From Cryoendolithus antarcticus (taxonomy: Eukaryota > Ascomycota > Dothideomycetes > Cladosporiales > Cladosporiaceae), in contig NAJO01000018.1 of NCBI GenBank assembly GCA_002077065.1, forward strand, positions 62,001 through 126,000: a stretch of DNA of 64,000 nt, read 5' to 3'. This document shows, in pieces, positions 11,161 through 23,531 of the stretch. The stretch's first letter is position 1, and every line of letters begins with the position of its first letter. Under the pieces are notes generated by a model. That model was not told the origin of the DNA. It saw only the letters and a program-made list of their open reading frames with translations, and did no database searches. A program made the translations under genes and the position numbers.

Positions 11161-12402
11161 TTACAGCCACTGAGCGTCTCTGTCGACCGCAAACTGAGGC
11201 CCACATACTCGCTTCCTTCTCGCTCGAAAGTCTTCGTACAATGCCAACCACGCATCTCGATCGCTGCAATCCTGCTGCAGGTCCCACTCCGCAGAAGTGC
11301 TCCTTTGCCGACATGAGGGCAACATCGACTGCGCCATATCCTCGACTCCGGTCTGCCAGGGCTTTGCCAGCGGATAGTCAGAGAAATGCACATAATGTGC
11401 CTCTTTCAGCATATTTGCCGCAGACCAGCCAATCGTCTGACCCGGACTGAGACCTCCCTCGGATCTACCCAAATAAGCTGTGTCATTGTCCGACCTGAAC
11501 TCCCCCGTGAGCATGAGGTATGGCCGATGCGGTATAACTAGGCATTCGTCACCATACAGCTTGTTCATGATCTCCATGTCATAATTCTCCTCTTTCTTTA
11601 GTCCGATCTGCTTCTCTACCTGCGCAAACCTTTCCCGCGAAGGTGAAACCAGCATCAGACTGCTAGTGAGCTCATGGTCCAGCCAGTACGCACGCGGCAT
11701 TGCCACAGCAGTCTCCGGCAGCAGAAACAGCTCGTCCATATGTTTCAAGACTGTCGCATCCGAATCCAGACACAAGACCCGGCGATACTCTGTCATGTTG
11801 AACGCCAGCAACTTCGTAAAGCCCTGCGACCAGGTCGGATCGCCGTCTCCCTGGAGGACTTGGACCTCCTTCACTTTTGCTCCGTACAGCTGATGCGCTC
11901 TACCGAGTAAGTCTCTTGCCGTCAGAGTGTAATCTTCGGGCTCGTTCTCCAGCCCATTATCCGGCATGTGTATCAAGTGCGCAGCGACCATAATCACTAC
12001 CTCAGCTCTCGTTACGAGCCTCCACAATACCTCTGAGATCATCACCGAATTGCAAATATGGTCAGTCGTGGTCGCATAAGTCACGTAAGCAAAGTCCTTC
12101 CATTTCTGCTTTCCGCCCCATATTCTACTTCTGAATCCACCGTCTCTCAATCCTTGAAACTTGGACACCAAGGATTTCTGACCAGGGAGCTCCCGGGGTC
12201 CGTACGTGGTCAGGAGGATGCAAGTCAAGATCAGCGCCACGAGGGCCAGAAGGCGCTCTGTTGGCTTGCTGCGCAGCATACCGAGAGGCGAGCTTTGTTT
12301 CCCAGATGATGCGGAAGGATAGCGCGCTCGAGGCGAGGAAGGGAAGGGAGACGTTGGCTTCCAGGTCCGGCCGAGGAACTTGGTGGTGTATAGGTGTGGC
12401 AT
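11161..12402 (-). CDS. Type II membrane glycosyltransferase, GT8 / GlcNAc-transferase Gnt1-like
   Basis: One exon encodes 413 residues. A short basic N-terminus is followed by a single membrane segment (about residues 49-66, LLALVALILTCILLTTYG), the layout of a Golgi type II enzyme. The lumenal domain has the glycogenin/GT8-like pattern: a start around YATTTDHICNSVMISEVL, a metal-binding DxD in LCLDSDATVL, and GDECLVIPHRPYLMLTGEF further on. It resembles fungal proteins annotated as glucose N-acetyltransferase 1 (Gnt1), which add terminal GlcNAc to mannan. The exact donor and acceptor cannot be read from the sequence. Start choice: the first ATG of the frame, just before the basic cytoplasmic tail. 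Confidence 0.82.
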   Translation of the reverse strand: MPHLYTTKFLGRTWKPTSPFPSSPRARYPSASSGKQSSPLGMLRSKPTERLLALVALILTCILLTTYGPRELPGQKSLVSKFQGLRDGGFRSRIWGGKQKWKDFAYVTYATTTDHICNSVMISEVLWRLVTRAEVVIMVAAHLIHMPDNGLENEPEDYTLTARDLLGRAHQLYGAKVKEVQVLQGDGDPTWSQGFTKLLAFNMTEYRRVLCLDSDATVLKHMDELFLLPETAVAMPRAYWLDHELTSSLMLVSPSRERFAQVEKQIGLKKEENYDMEIMNKLYGDECLVIPHRPYLMLTGEFRSDNDTAYLGRSEGGLSPGQTIGWSAANMLKEAHYVHFSDYPLAKPWQTGVEDMAQSMLPSCRQRSTSAEWDLQQDCSDRDAWLALYEDFRARRKRVCGPQFAVDRDAQWL

Positions 12403-12705
12403 CTTGACAGTGCAGGTTGGGGCTCTCTCTGTGAAAATGTTTGCCGTTTCATGTAGTTTAGGTCTCGTGCTCTAGCACGTTCATATATTCATAAGTGTGA
12501 TGGCACGAGGTCTAGACGTAATGCAAGGGAGTACACACGATGCACTTGGAAGCACGCGTTGGTATGTGCAAGGAACTTCATTGTCTTACACGTCGCTAAT
12601 TCAGGGTATCACATTGACGCCGCTCGTGCGTCTATACTACAATGTATGCCATGATGGCTTGCCACCTTGGGCCGTTGCCGCTAGATGCTTGCCACATGGA
12701 TGGCT
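12403..12705. other. Short intergenic region, no gene seen
   Basis: About 300 bp between two minus-strand genes. It should hold the glycosyltransferase promoter and the 3' UTR of the PAG1-like gene. Nothing else was recognised. Confidence 0.4.
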
Positions 12706-15700
12706 TCAGGGCTCCGCACTCATCGGATCCCTCAAGAACGCCGCCGGCACTCTCGGTACCCGCGGACTCTTAGCCATTGGTAGACCTGCACTCATCTGCC
12801 CCTTGAGCTGGTCTCTACTCTCACGTCCTCCACTGCTCGTCAACCTCCGGAGACCACTGCGCCAGCCTCGCCGTGCGACCGGAGTTTTGTTAGCATCGGT
12901 GGTCGCAGCGTATGACGCCTCGTCTGAGGTGTGCGCGCGGTTCAGCGAGCTATCGTCATCAGAGAATGGGCCATCGAATCCCTCATCGCTCGAGTGTGTT
13001 GCGCCGTTGTGATGGTAGTGCGAAGAGTTCACTTCACCTCCGACAGCTGCAGAGGAAGTCATGGCTCGAGTATGTAGCGCTGGCCGCGCAGCCATGGCGG
13101 CAGTATGTGTCGCAAAGGCGCCCGGTGTCATTGGCGGCGCTGGGTCTCGAACCGCTGTTGGCATCTTCGGATCTGCAAAACCAGTCTGGAACGCGGTAAC
13201 ACTGATATTGCGCTTCAGCGAATTATGGAGGATGGGTAGCGCTTGCTGGTCGTAGACATCTTCACGTTGCTCAATAAGTGCGCTCGGATATCGAGGTCTG
13301 CCATTGTATTCGTAGCTTTCGCTGCCACTCTGCTCGTCTTCGTCGAAGAAGTCATCCAGGCTGTCGAGCTTGATCGCAAGCTCACCCATATTGCTGCCAA
13401 GGCGTGTGTCATCGGTCATCATGGTGCCAGTACGTTCAGACATCGACGAGTCGTACATGTAATCATCCCTGTGAAATTCAACGTCCGGTGTGCTGACTGC
13501 CTCGGGTATTCCGGGAAGTCCAGCATATGCCAGTGTATAGAAGACGGCATGTACATTTGAGCGTGTCTGCGCAGAGTGAATCGCGGGCATGGGTATGCAC
13601 CAGCCAGATTCTTCTGGTATGCCGTACAAGCTCTTCGTTCGATCATACTCCTTGCGTGTGGCTCGACTTGAATGCGAGCCAGCCATGCTCATACGCAAGT
13701 GCTTATTGTCCATTGGCGTGCCAGTCATGTCGATGACGTTATCCAGTACATCGAGAGCTTGCTGACAATGCTCAGTCTGCAGGAGTCTCAGTAGTGGCGA
13801 GATCAGATCCGGGCCTTGCGAAGCAATCTCGGGCTTTCGCATATCGACTTCAGGCAGTATAACACACAGTACCTGCATCGTCTTGACCTTGAACCAGTCG
13901 CACGAGTTGTTGACCATGCCCAGCAAGAAGATCAGGCTCTGGAACTCCAATGCCGGGAAGTACGCCGTACGTATCGCTGGGATGATGTGGCCTAAGAAGT
14001 CGTCGGCGCTTCTGAAGGACAGCGAAGCAAAGCTATGCAGTGTTTTGGCAAGCGCGACGAAGTTCTGCTGCTCTGCAACGTTCGCAAGCACTTCAGCAGA
14101 TCGGGTGCACTCCATGTCGAATGTGATGTCCTCGAAGTGGTGTAGCAATCGAGGCAGGTTGGCAAGTACTGTGTATAGCAGGCGATCGTCAGCGCCGACG
14201 AGCGTGCCCGCGGGAAATTTGATCAGTGTCTCCATCGTCGCTAGAGATCTCGCCATCGACTTGCTTGATCTTACGCCCTTGTACATCAACGTGTGGAGGC
14301 CCTGGAAGCTGCCCTCCCACTTCTCGGGTTGATTGTCTTGTAGCAGCTTCAGCACGGCCGGATCACTAAGATCAAGTTTCTTCAAAAGATGCCCGAGCAT
14401 GCTGAGCCCTTCTTGGAACTCGCGCTCGAAGATGGTATCCAAGCAGGCACACGTCGTCCAGAAGAGCTGCGGGTACTTGAGTAGGCTCAGTGGGTCTAGC
14501 GCGTCTATGATGCTTCGTAGCGTCGTCAGTATCTCCAATGAGAATATAAGGTAGTCATGGTTCTCGTCATCTGCAATCGTGTTCGACAGCCGTGCGAGCA
14601 TATCTGCAAGCATCTGGCTGTCAAGACTTGTCTGGATGCACCGGAAGACCTGGAATGAACGGCATGCAACATGGCGAACAGCGCATGAAGTGGCCCATGT
14701 CATCGTCACACGCCCCCAATCCTGGCGAATGGTCGGATGTGTAATAGCGAAGATGCGGACAACCTGGTCCACCACGAAGCCCATAGGTTCAGTGACGGCT
14801 CGGCTGTCCTCTTCGCCGGCTTTGACTTCGCTATCACCGTAGCTCCACGCAATTTTCGGGTCCTGCTGTCTCACAGACTCGATGAAGTTCTCGATTGCAT
14901 CCTTGTCTGGGTCTGTGCGTCCGGGCTCGATCTTGGAGATCACCAGCTCATGGATGAGATGCACCAGCAGCTCACGCGCTTGGTCCTGGACGATTGCAAT
15001 GTACTGATCCCACTGCACCAGTATGATCTGCAACAGGGTCGCCAGCCGATCATTCGGGAGCTTATTAGGCGATACGATGAGATCGACTAGCAGGACCATG
15101 CTGAGCTGTCCGAGTGAGAGGCCACTCTGCTTGGCTCCACTGGGCAGCACGCTCCCAAGATCGGCAATGTAGGGTAGCCCTGTCGCATCGTGCGGCGCCA
15201 CAATCGGCTCCTTTCGCTCCGCCACCATCGTCTTTGGGCAGATCTGCAGAAGTAAGTACTCAACGACTTTCGCACCTGCCGCTGTACCCGACAGAAATAC
15301 CACAATCTGTTTCGCATAGATGACGAAGTTCTGCTCTTTGCGGTCAAGGCATATTGCGATGATGAAGTCGAGCACAAGCTGAACGTTGCCTGCATATGGG
15401 CCTGTTGCAAGCGCCTGCCACAATGCTTGTATTTCATTGTGCAGTGCGATGCGGCTCTTGACAGTGATCTCGAAGAGGTTCACCAGCAACATGTACGAAG
15501 GTGCTGTCACTCCGCCATTCGGATCGATCTGTAATTCTATAGTCTGAATCCAAGGCAGCATTCCGGACACCATGTTGCGTTGGTGATCCGGCTCCAGGTC
15601 ATTGAAGTACAATGAGAACTCCGAAAACACATGAAAAGCAAGCTCAGGATGCTGCTTAGCCAGCCGGCATGAGATCTCGAACTGTGCCAACTTGTATACC

Positions 15701-18700
15701 GCAGTCGTCTTGTCAGAGACACTGATATCAAGGTCTTGCAGTTTTGATGTCTTGCCCTGGCGCTCCTCTAGTGTCCGAAGTAGCTTCACAGATTTGAACC
15801 GGATTTGATTGTCTTCATTACCGAGCGTGTAGAGGCCAGCGCATAGCACCTTCCAAAAAGGCGTCTGTACATGGGTGTGCTCGGTGAGAACCTTGGTCAC
15901 GACCTCGAAGTAGCTTGTCAATGCCTTCGACGAACTGGCAGTGTAGCACATTCGCAAGGTCTGTGCCATCAAGGTGGGATGATCGGGATTGCTCACGATC
16001 AGATTTGCGAGTGCCTTCCGTCCGATGGCATGTGTGCGATCGCTGGGCTTTCCGAATATTGCGTTCAGCCACTGCAACATGCGCTTAATGTCGAATGACA
16101 TCAGTACCTTGCCCTCAGCTGGGAAATTGAGAGGCCCTGCACAAAGCGCTGCCATCGCGCTGAGCGCTGCGCTTTGAAGCTCGTTTGTTTCCTTCTCGAT
16201 TTGGGAGCTCGCAGTGGCTCGACCTCGATAGTCTTGCTCGCGATCGGTGATCATACGAGCCATGTGATTCTGTTGTGCGGCTAATTGACCCTCATTCGGT
16301 GAGAAGCCACACCAGTTCTCCATCAATGAGAACGTTGCTTGCCTTGCTTGGAACGACAGCCACTTCGATGAGTCTTTCATGCGCTTTATGCACTCGTACA
16401 ACCCATCCGTGAGTGTGCAGTAGTACGTCCGAAGCTTCTGATACTCGAGTTGGGTTTGCACTTCGGTATCGCTGAGGAAGAGGCGTAAATGCTTTGCGTA
16501 GCTCGTGATATATTCAAGAACGAACTCATTGCCTTCGATGATCGGGTCGCGAAGCAGGGGACTCGTCAAGCTGAACAGGTGCGTGAGGCTAACCCGCAAA
16601 TGATCAACCCTGCGACTCCGCTTTGGGCTGCTCATACTCCTCTGGTGCGAGGCGATGCGCTCTTTGGCATCGTGGCTGCATTCCAGCACCTGGGCTTGCA
16701 GACTCTCGAGCAGGAGGGTGAAGATGTTGAGGTTCGTAGCCCCGAGACCGATAACCGCTGCGTTCCTTACAGCTGCACTTGGCACCGACAGCATGGTCTT
16801 GACCTTATCGAATAGGTCACCGGCGGACGAGAATGACTTGTCATGTCCGTTGCTGAGCGATGATGACTTCGATGTCTTGCGTGTGTGAAGTGAGACTTGA
16901 CTCGAATTGTTGACTGGCAGGCTGCTACCCTTGTTGGTGAGCGTGGTGCATGCAAAGACGAGATGCAGCTTCCACTGCTCAATGATCACGTCTGGCGAGT
17001 TGCTGACGATTCTCACTGACATCGGCTTGGCAGCAGCAAAGGCTGACTCAAAAGGCGTTTGTCGTGGTGCAGCGCCCTCCGCCAAGCTCAAAACGATGCG
17101 ATGTGTATGCGCAAGACGCAGGCATACGATCTCTTGCGTGAGTGCGACTGCATGCGGGCAGATCTCCGAGCTCAGGCGGACCAAGTTGGGGAAGATCTTG
17201 AACCACAAATTGGTGTTATGGGCGATGTCGCTACTGCAAAGCTCGACAAGCGTGTTGTTACCACTGATGCGTCGAAGCCCTTTCTGCAGTCGCGATCGTT
17301 CAGCCAGCGACAGTCTGTCATCGTTCACGTCGATCACCCGTTGCGAGCCACCTTCGAGTATGCTAATTATTCTTGTGATGGGCTTTCCTAAGGCGGTGTC
17401 GAACTTATTGATCAAGCGAAGCACATTTACTGCAATCGCGCGGACAGATCGCGATGGCGAGCATAGAAAGAACAGGCCGTGAGATTCGACCTCGTCAACG
17501 TGCGCGAGCACGCCAGACAGGTCCAGAGGTAAAGGCTTGCTCGCGACGTCGTTCTCATCGGCGATCGGTGCTGCGGCCTTGCGTGTCCTCAGCTGAATCT
17601 CGTCAATCCAGATCTGCAGCAGCTCAACATAGAGCTTTAATGTCGTTTCAATATGCCCTGGCCCTAGCAGACCGCCGTCCGAAACTGTCGCATACCGATC
17701 ATCGAAGTTGAAGATAAAGCGAGCGAAGCCGATGGTGACCTGTTGCGCGTGCGATTGGCGCGCAATTGCTTTCAGCGACTGCGCAGACGAGGTGGCGATA
17801 TGTGACTGTACATGTGCTGTACCAGTACAAAGTAGATTGACCAGTGAGTTGATCGGTAGGTGTGGTGATAAGCATCGAGGCAATGCCTCCACAGCAACAT
17901 GTAGCAGATCGTAGTAGTGTTGACGAAGATCTGTCGGGTTCATGGGATCATCCTTGCGGTTGAAGGTGAAAGCTTCAGCCATCGGCGTCTTCGGTGTGTG
18001 GCTTGCAAACTTCTCATCAAGTACCGCTTGTCCGCCGAAGGTGTTGTCGCAGATCATCGTGAGCTGTCCAAGTATCTTGCAGAACTTCACGTAGTACTCT
18101 TTTGCGATTGGGTTGAGATTCGTAGTGATGACAGGTCTTGACAGTCGTTCAGTCCGACCCGCGGACACGGCGAATCCTTGCGACCGCGATCTCCGGTGGG
18201 TGACAGCCGCACGAGAATGTGCATCATAGAGAGCGTCGCACTCAAAGCTAGTTGGAAATGGTGGTGGCTCACCCTTCTCTAGATCTGCGATGATGGCCAA
18301 GAACGCGCGTATGGCGATCACTGTCTTCTCGGGATCGAGACTCTCGATCTTGAGCTGGCTATCAGGTACCAGGAACAACTCTGAGTTCATGAGCGGGAAG
18401 ATGATCGTGCGGAAGCAGATATCTTGCTCCTTGTACCCGATAATGCGAATGAGTTGGATGAGAGGGTCCGCGATAGCCGGGTCCGTCGATATCTGCATTC
18501 GTTTGCCGCTCTGGAAGACAAGCTTGATGATCTCGTCTAGCTTCCGCGCGACCGCATTGGGGGAGTCAGCCATCTTGTACAGGTAACGCCAGGTCAATCG
18601 ACACGTCGCTTTCAGTATGTGCGATCTTGCCGCGCGATCGCGACGGTTTGGGTGAACATAAGTAGCTACCCCCAGCCACTGAGATGCGAAGACGTCCATT

Positions 18701-20541
18701 GGAGAGACGCAGAGCAGCACAGCCTGCAGTGGGAACACGAATGGCCAGTGATCCGCTTTCGACAACATCTGCGTGACTTTCGGCCGGATAATTTGCAGCA
18801 CATTCTTCCACTTGGCGGAGCTGAAATGCGTAGCCGACGCCGCAAGCGGGAGAAGTAGTTGCTCGAAGAGTTCGGTATAGGCGTACTTCATCTCTCGGCC
18901 GTGAACCTCGGCGAAGAATCGTCCCAGCAGCTGCATCGTTTCGCAAGAGAGATCCCAAGCGTCTTCCGGATCATATCTGATCTTGAGCCAGCGCATGCTC
19001 TGGACGAGCAGTGAAGTCTTGGCCGCAAGCTTTGGGTCTGCAGCTCCTTTCACCGACAAAATCCTCTGCGCATTCGACAGATCCTGCATGAATCTACTAA
19101 ATACCTCGTCGAATCGCAGTCGACTCATTACGCCCAGTAGCTGACCGCGCATGACCCAATTCGCCCGCTTAAGGGGACTTTTGAGCAGCAGTTCTGGCTC
19201 CTGTCCGACAAGGTGATCGTAGATGACAGCCTCCAGCTTCTCAGCCGTGTTCGCACTATGATCCGCGTTGAGTGCCTTGAGGGTCGTCTGTCCAATGATC
19301 TCAATAAGTGCTCTGCAAAGGATGTACACCGACACACCACTTGTGCGCTCTGCCACTGTCGCATCATGCTCGCGTATAGCCATGTCGGAGGAGTGTGGCG
19401 ATATCGCTGTTGACGAAAAGCTGCCGTTGGCAACTTGACGTTGAGTAGTAATACTCGATAGTCGTAAGGCGTCGAGATCTGTTCGAATTTGCTTCGCGTA
19501 GTCGCTTTTTCTCTTGTGCCACATTATGACAGCGTCGATCACGAACTTCGGCTTGTGCCTGTTGATGTGTCCTAGCGAGGCGATGAGCTGATCAAACGAC
19601 GGATCGGCACCTGGACCGCAGACCTCCTCGAGACGCGGCTCAGGCTCGCCAGGCCGCGCCATACATCGCTCAATTCTCTCGTCTGCCTCTGCGATGAAGG
19701 AGGTAAACAGGTGATGCAAGGCGTACTCGCCCACCGTCCTAGGCTCCTGCTGAGACGGCTGTGGCCTCGACTGTGATCGGTGGTGCTCATGTGTCCTTTT
19801 CACCCGCCCACTGTGCATCCGTTCTGGACCACGTCTATTCCCAATACCTACCTCAGCGTATTTACTTGGCATGGGCAGTCCGGTGCCATTCGCTCCATGC
19901 ACATGCAATGTCGACATCGACGGACTCTTCCTAATGCCATTGCCGTTCACAGTCTCTCCTCCGATCTTCTGCGGACTGAGCGGACTCGCATTCGTCGACG
20001 CGCTGAGATTGCTCGGGTTGCGCGAATGCTGCACTCCATGCACAATGCTCGTGTTCCTATGATGGCCATATGAGACCGAAGCCTTCCTCTCTACCTCGAG
20101 GCTCTGCTTCGACCGCGTCGTCGACGGCGTAATCCCCCGGGGTGAGCCATTGCGCGGACTAGTCGCGCTATATGCTCTCCCTCGCGTCAGCGAAGGGTCT
20201 CGCGATGCCGCACCAGACAGCACAGGCACTGTCGGCGGCGCTACAAGCAATGGCTCCGGCGGCGGACTCGTACTGAGCTCGACTCCTAGCACTTGAGGTG
20301 AGGAGGTCGCATGGCCACGGCCACCGCTGGGCTCAGGTATTTGTTGCGGTATTGGCACAGCTGTTGAGATGCAGGGTCAGCACCATATACCACACCACAC
20401 TTTCCTCAAAGTCTCCAACACGCTCTGCCGCATGCAGCCGCAATATCTTCGCCCTCCCGTGCTATTACGCAGTCTTCGTGACTGCAATTTCCGATCCGCG
20501 GCCCTGCACACCCAACCACATCGCACGCAAAACGTACCCAT
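12706..20541 (-). CDS. TAO3: Cell morphogenesis scaffold PAG1/TAO3/Mor2 (Furry family)
   Basis: A giant open exon (20360-12706) encodes nearly the whole 2552-residue protein. No ATG opens it: its first in-frame start-like codon is GTG, directly after a good 3' splice site (CAACAG, with a CTGAC branch motif about 20 nt upstream). A four-base exon ATGG at 20541-20538, followed by donor GTACGT, joins in frame across a 177-bp intron and reads Met-Ala-Val-Pro-Ile-Pro. The disordered Ser/Pro-rich N-terminus is followed from about residue 210 by the conserved Furry start (EYALHHLFTSFIAEADERIE) and then very long helical-repeat regions. The C-terminal about 250 residues are again disordered, with acidic patches. 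In yeast and fission yeast the family is a scaffold of the RAM/MOR (NDR kinase) network for polarised growth and septation. The family call is firm; the first exon is inferred. Confidence 0.92.
20361..20537 (-). other. Candidate 5' intron of the PAG1-like gene
   Basis: The minus strand has GTACGT at the 5' end, CTGAC near the 3' end and CAACAG at the acceptor. It separates the proposed four-base coding exon from the main exon. At 177 bp it is longer than the other introns in the window (about 46-67 bp), as 5'-proximal introns often are. Confidence 0.55.
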
Positions 20542-21632
20542 AACTTTCTCTCATCTCCACCCCGTACCACAGCAGTCCATGCTCCACCTCCGGATGTGCT
20601 AGCAACACAGCCTTCTCATAGCATAATGCGCAGTGCAGTGAACTTCAAGCATCACAGCGCTGACATGGGGGGTGTAACTGCGCTTCACCAGCTCCACACT
20701 CCCGCGCGCCACTCACATTCACAGAGATCGACTAGGGCTTGGCACTGACACGCGCGCTGCAAGGAACGCCGCTAGAAGTTTGGTGGCGTGAAACGGCGGC
20801 AGTTGTGGTCAGGGCGCCAATGAGAGGGGCTCGTCACAAATGCAGGAACAGAGCAATGGGAATGGAGACATGTCGGTGGCGTGGTGTCACTGGCAGTGTT
20901 TTACGCGCTCGCACTGTCATCTGTCGAATACGAATATTGAACACAGCAACATCTAGCGCTCGCATACTCCATCTTAAGCAGTTCCGACGACGTGTCAGAC
21001 GTTTCACAGTCGAAGCTTCTGCCCCGCGACACGAACTGCCGCCCTGCAGGTGTCACTGAACGCGTGTGCGCCGGCCGATCCATAGAAGTCTAGACTCGTC
21101 GCAAATGGATGGTTCTTGAGACAGCAGGATCAGAAGAGAGACTGAAGTGAGACGAAGGCAGTATCAGCACCGATTACTGTATCATTATCGACACACATCT
21201 CCCAAACACATGCCAACATGAGCAAGATACATCAGTATGCATACTGCTCAAGCGACAGCGTGCAACCAGAAACAACTCTCCCCATATCCGCTTCCTCCAC
21301 ATATGGAAACACAAGTATTGACATTTCTATTGCTGTTGTCGACGATGATGAAGATACTGACATGCTGAACGCTCGATGACAGGACGAGGTCCGAGGATAC
21401 ACATGGTCAATGCCGATGATTGACGGATGCATTGCTGAATGCTGATCTTGGGCATACAGCCTGTATCGGGCAAGCGAGTGTGTGTGCTGCAACGATGGTG
21501 ACAAGATTATAGAGTCGTAGCTCATGAACGTCTTGTATCGTGCAGTCGTGATGATGTACAGCCCTCGCGTGGCGGTGTGGATGATGTATGAGTGAGTGTG
21601 TCATGGTATCGGCGGCTGGTGTCTGTCATCGC
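20542..21632. other. Intergenic region, no gene seen
   Basis: About 1.1 kb between the PAG1-like 5' end and the 3' end of the RRM gene. Frames are short and unsupported. Expected content is a promoter and a 3' UTR. Confidence 0.4.
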
Positions 21633-23531
21633 TCACTTGTTGCCAGTATCGCCATCAGAGGTACCAGCAGCGGTCTTGCCGGCAGCGGGCGAGGTGACAG
21701 TAGGCTTGACTCCGGCAGGCGAATCCTCTCTCTTGATGGTGGCATGCCCGTCGGTGCCAGGAGCAGCATGAGCGGCAGCTACAGGCGTCTGCGGCTGAGT
21801 GACACCATTGTATGGACGTTCAGCGAGTGGGCTGCGGCCAGGCAGCTGACGGGCAGCGGTCTGAGTCCAGCGCTGAGTGTGGAAGGGAGCAGCGGTGTTT
21901 GTGCCGAGATATTGCTCGAACTCGTTGTTGTTGCCGGCGGTGTCGTGCAATGTCGTGCTGGCGTACGGGATCTTACCCTGGCGCCAGGCCTGCGTGGCAT
22001 ACTCATACTCGGCGGAGCGGAATTGGCGGGCAGCTTGTGTCTGCTGCTTCAATGACTTCTGCTCTTGTGTGTCGGCGTAGCGGATCTGGATCTGCAGCTC
22101 TTCGCCAGAGGTGTCGATGGTGTGGTTGTTGAAGTCGCGAATGACTGCTTCGCAGGCGTCGCGGCTCTCAAAGCTGTGACAACAAGTCAGTGATGCTACA
22201 GTCAGTGATGACCATGATTGGACTGACCGAGCGAAGCCCACACCCCGACCATGACCATTCTTGTCGCGAAGAATCTTGGCGGAGCAGACCTTGTGAGGCG
22301 CGAAAAGATTGCCGAGCTCATGCTCGTTCATGTTCTTGGGCAAGTTGGAGACGTAGAGGTTGGTGTTGGTCTCGTCTTGAAAGGTCTTGAGCTTCGAGTA
22401 GAAAGACTCCTGGTCTTTGGTCAGTAAGGTCACAAGGCGACAATTTCAATGAGCAGCACTCACCCTGGCGAAGCTGACTTCATACCCAAGGTAGTGAAAG
22501 CCACGGATGCAGTTCTCGGCGTCTTCGTAGTTGTGGTACTTGACGAAGCCAAAGCTCAAAGGAGGTCAGTGAGTGTTGATCACAATAGCAGTGATGGCGG
22601 CAACTGACCCTTTGCAAAGCCCAGTGTTGAGGTCGATGATAGACTTGGAGCTCTTGATGTCGCCAAAGCGAGATCCCCAGGCATCGATGAGCTCGTCGGT
22701 AGTCTCGGGCAGGAGGCCGCGGATGTAGACATTGGTCTCCCCGCGCTGATTCTCGAGAGCGCGGTCCAGTGGCTTGAGAGGCGAAGATGGTGCCGGGATA
22801 GCACGCGGGATCGCAGGTTCTTGGGCAAGAAGCATCTTCAAGCGGGGAGAGACATTACACTGCTCCAGTTGCTTGCCGATGGCAATGCCATAAGGTCCCA
22901 ACATCGACGACGGCGATGGCGTGCTGTGCGTGAAGACTCCACTTGGCGAGCGGTTGATGGCAACACCGCCGTTGACGAAGCCAGGATACCCTGCGTAGTT
23001 GGGCGTGGCAGGCTGATCGTTCTCGTTCGAAGACACTGAGCCACGGCGAGGAGTGATCAGCGTTGGGACCTCTCCAGTGGCGCCAGCAGTTGTAGGTGTC
23101 CAGTTGTTGGACAATGGGCTGTGATCGTGCTGCTGGTAGCCGGAGTAGCCCATCTGAGGCATGAAGTGGGAAGCCTGGGGAGTGTACATCCCGGCAGACT
23201 GAGTCGCAGCGGAGGTGCCGTAGACGTTTGGATAGACGTACTGGCTGTTGGCGTACATGTTACTGGCAGCAGGTACGTTGTTGTAGTGTCCGCCGTTGGC
23301 TCCCATGGCCGACTTGTTGTGGGTGGAGTAAGGCTGGGTGCCGACGTTCATGCCTTGAAAGCCATGAGCAATGGTATCCAGGTCGGCGTGGTTGTGATGC
23401 ATGCTGTAACCTCCGCCGTTGTGATTGCGTCCACCGTACTGGTTGTTGTACATGCCGTTGCCGTTGCTGTAGCCATTGGCTCTCTGGTAGCCGTTCTGAC
23501 GCTGGGTTTGAGTGTCGGCGATGGCGGCCAT
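21633..23531 (-). CDS. Tandem-RRM RNA-binding protein (MSSP/RBMS-like)
   Basis: Four exons (23531-22609, 22554-22464, 22409-22228, 22173-21633) are separated by three introns of 54 bp each and encode 578 residues. The N-terminal 260 residues are low-complexity, rich in Asn, Gly, Tyr and Gln, like condensate-forming RNA-binding proteins. RRM1 (about 266-338) has NVYIRGLL as RNP2 and GFGFVKY as RNP1. RRM2 (about 351-430) has NLYVSNLP and GRGVGFARF. The tail is Ala/Pro/Thr-rich. The exon junctions fall inside the RRMs, and each join restores the RNP1 core (KG|FGF, AR|F), which supports the splicing model. Related fungal proteins, such as fission-yeast Msa1/Nrd1 types, bind mRNA and restrain differentiation. 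The specific orthologue is uncertain. Confidence 0.9.
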
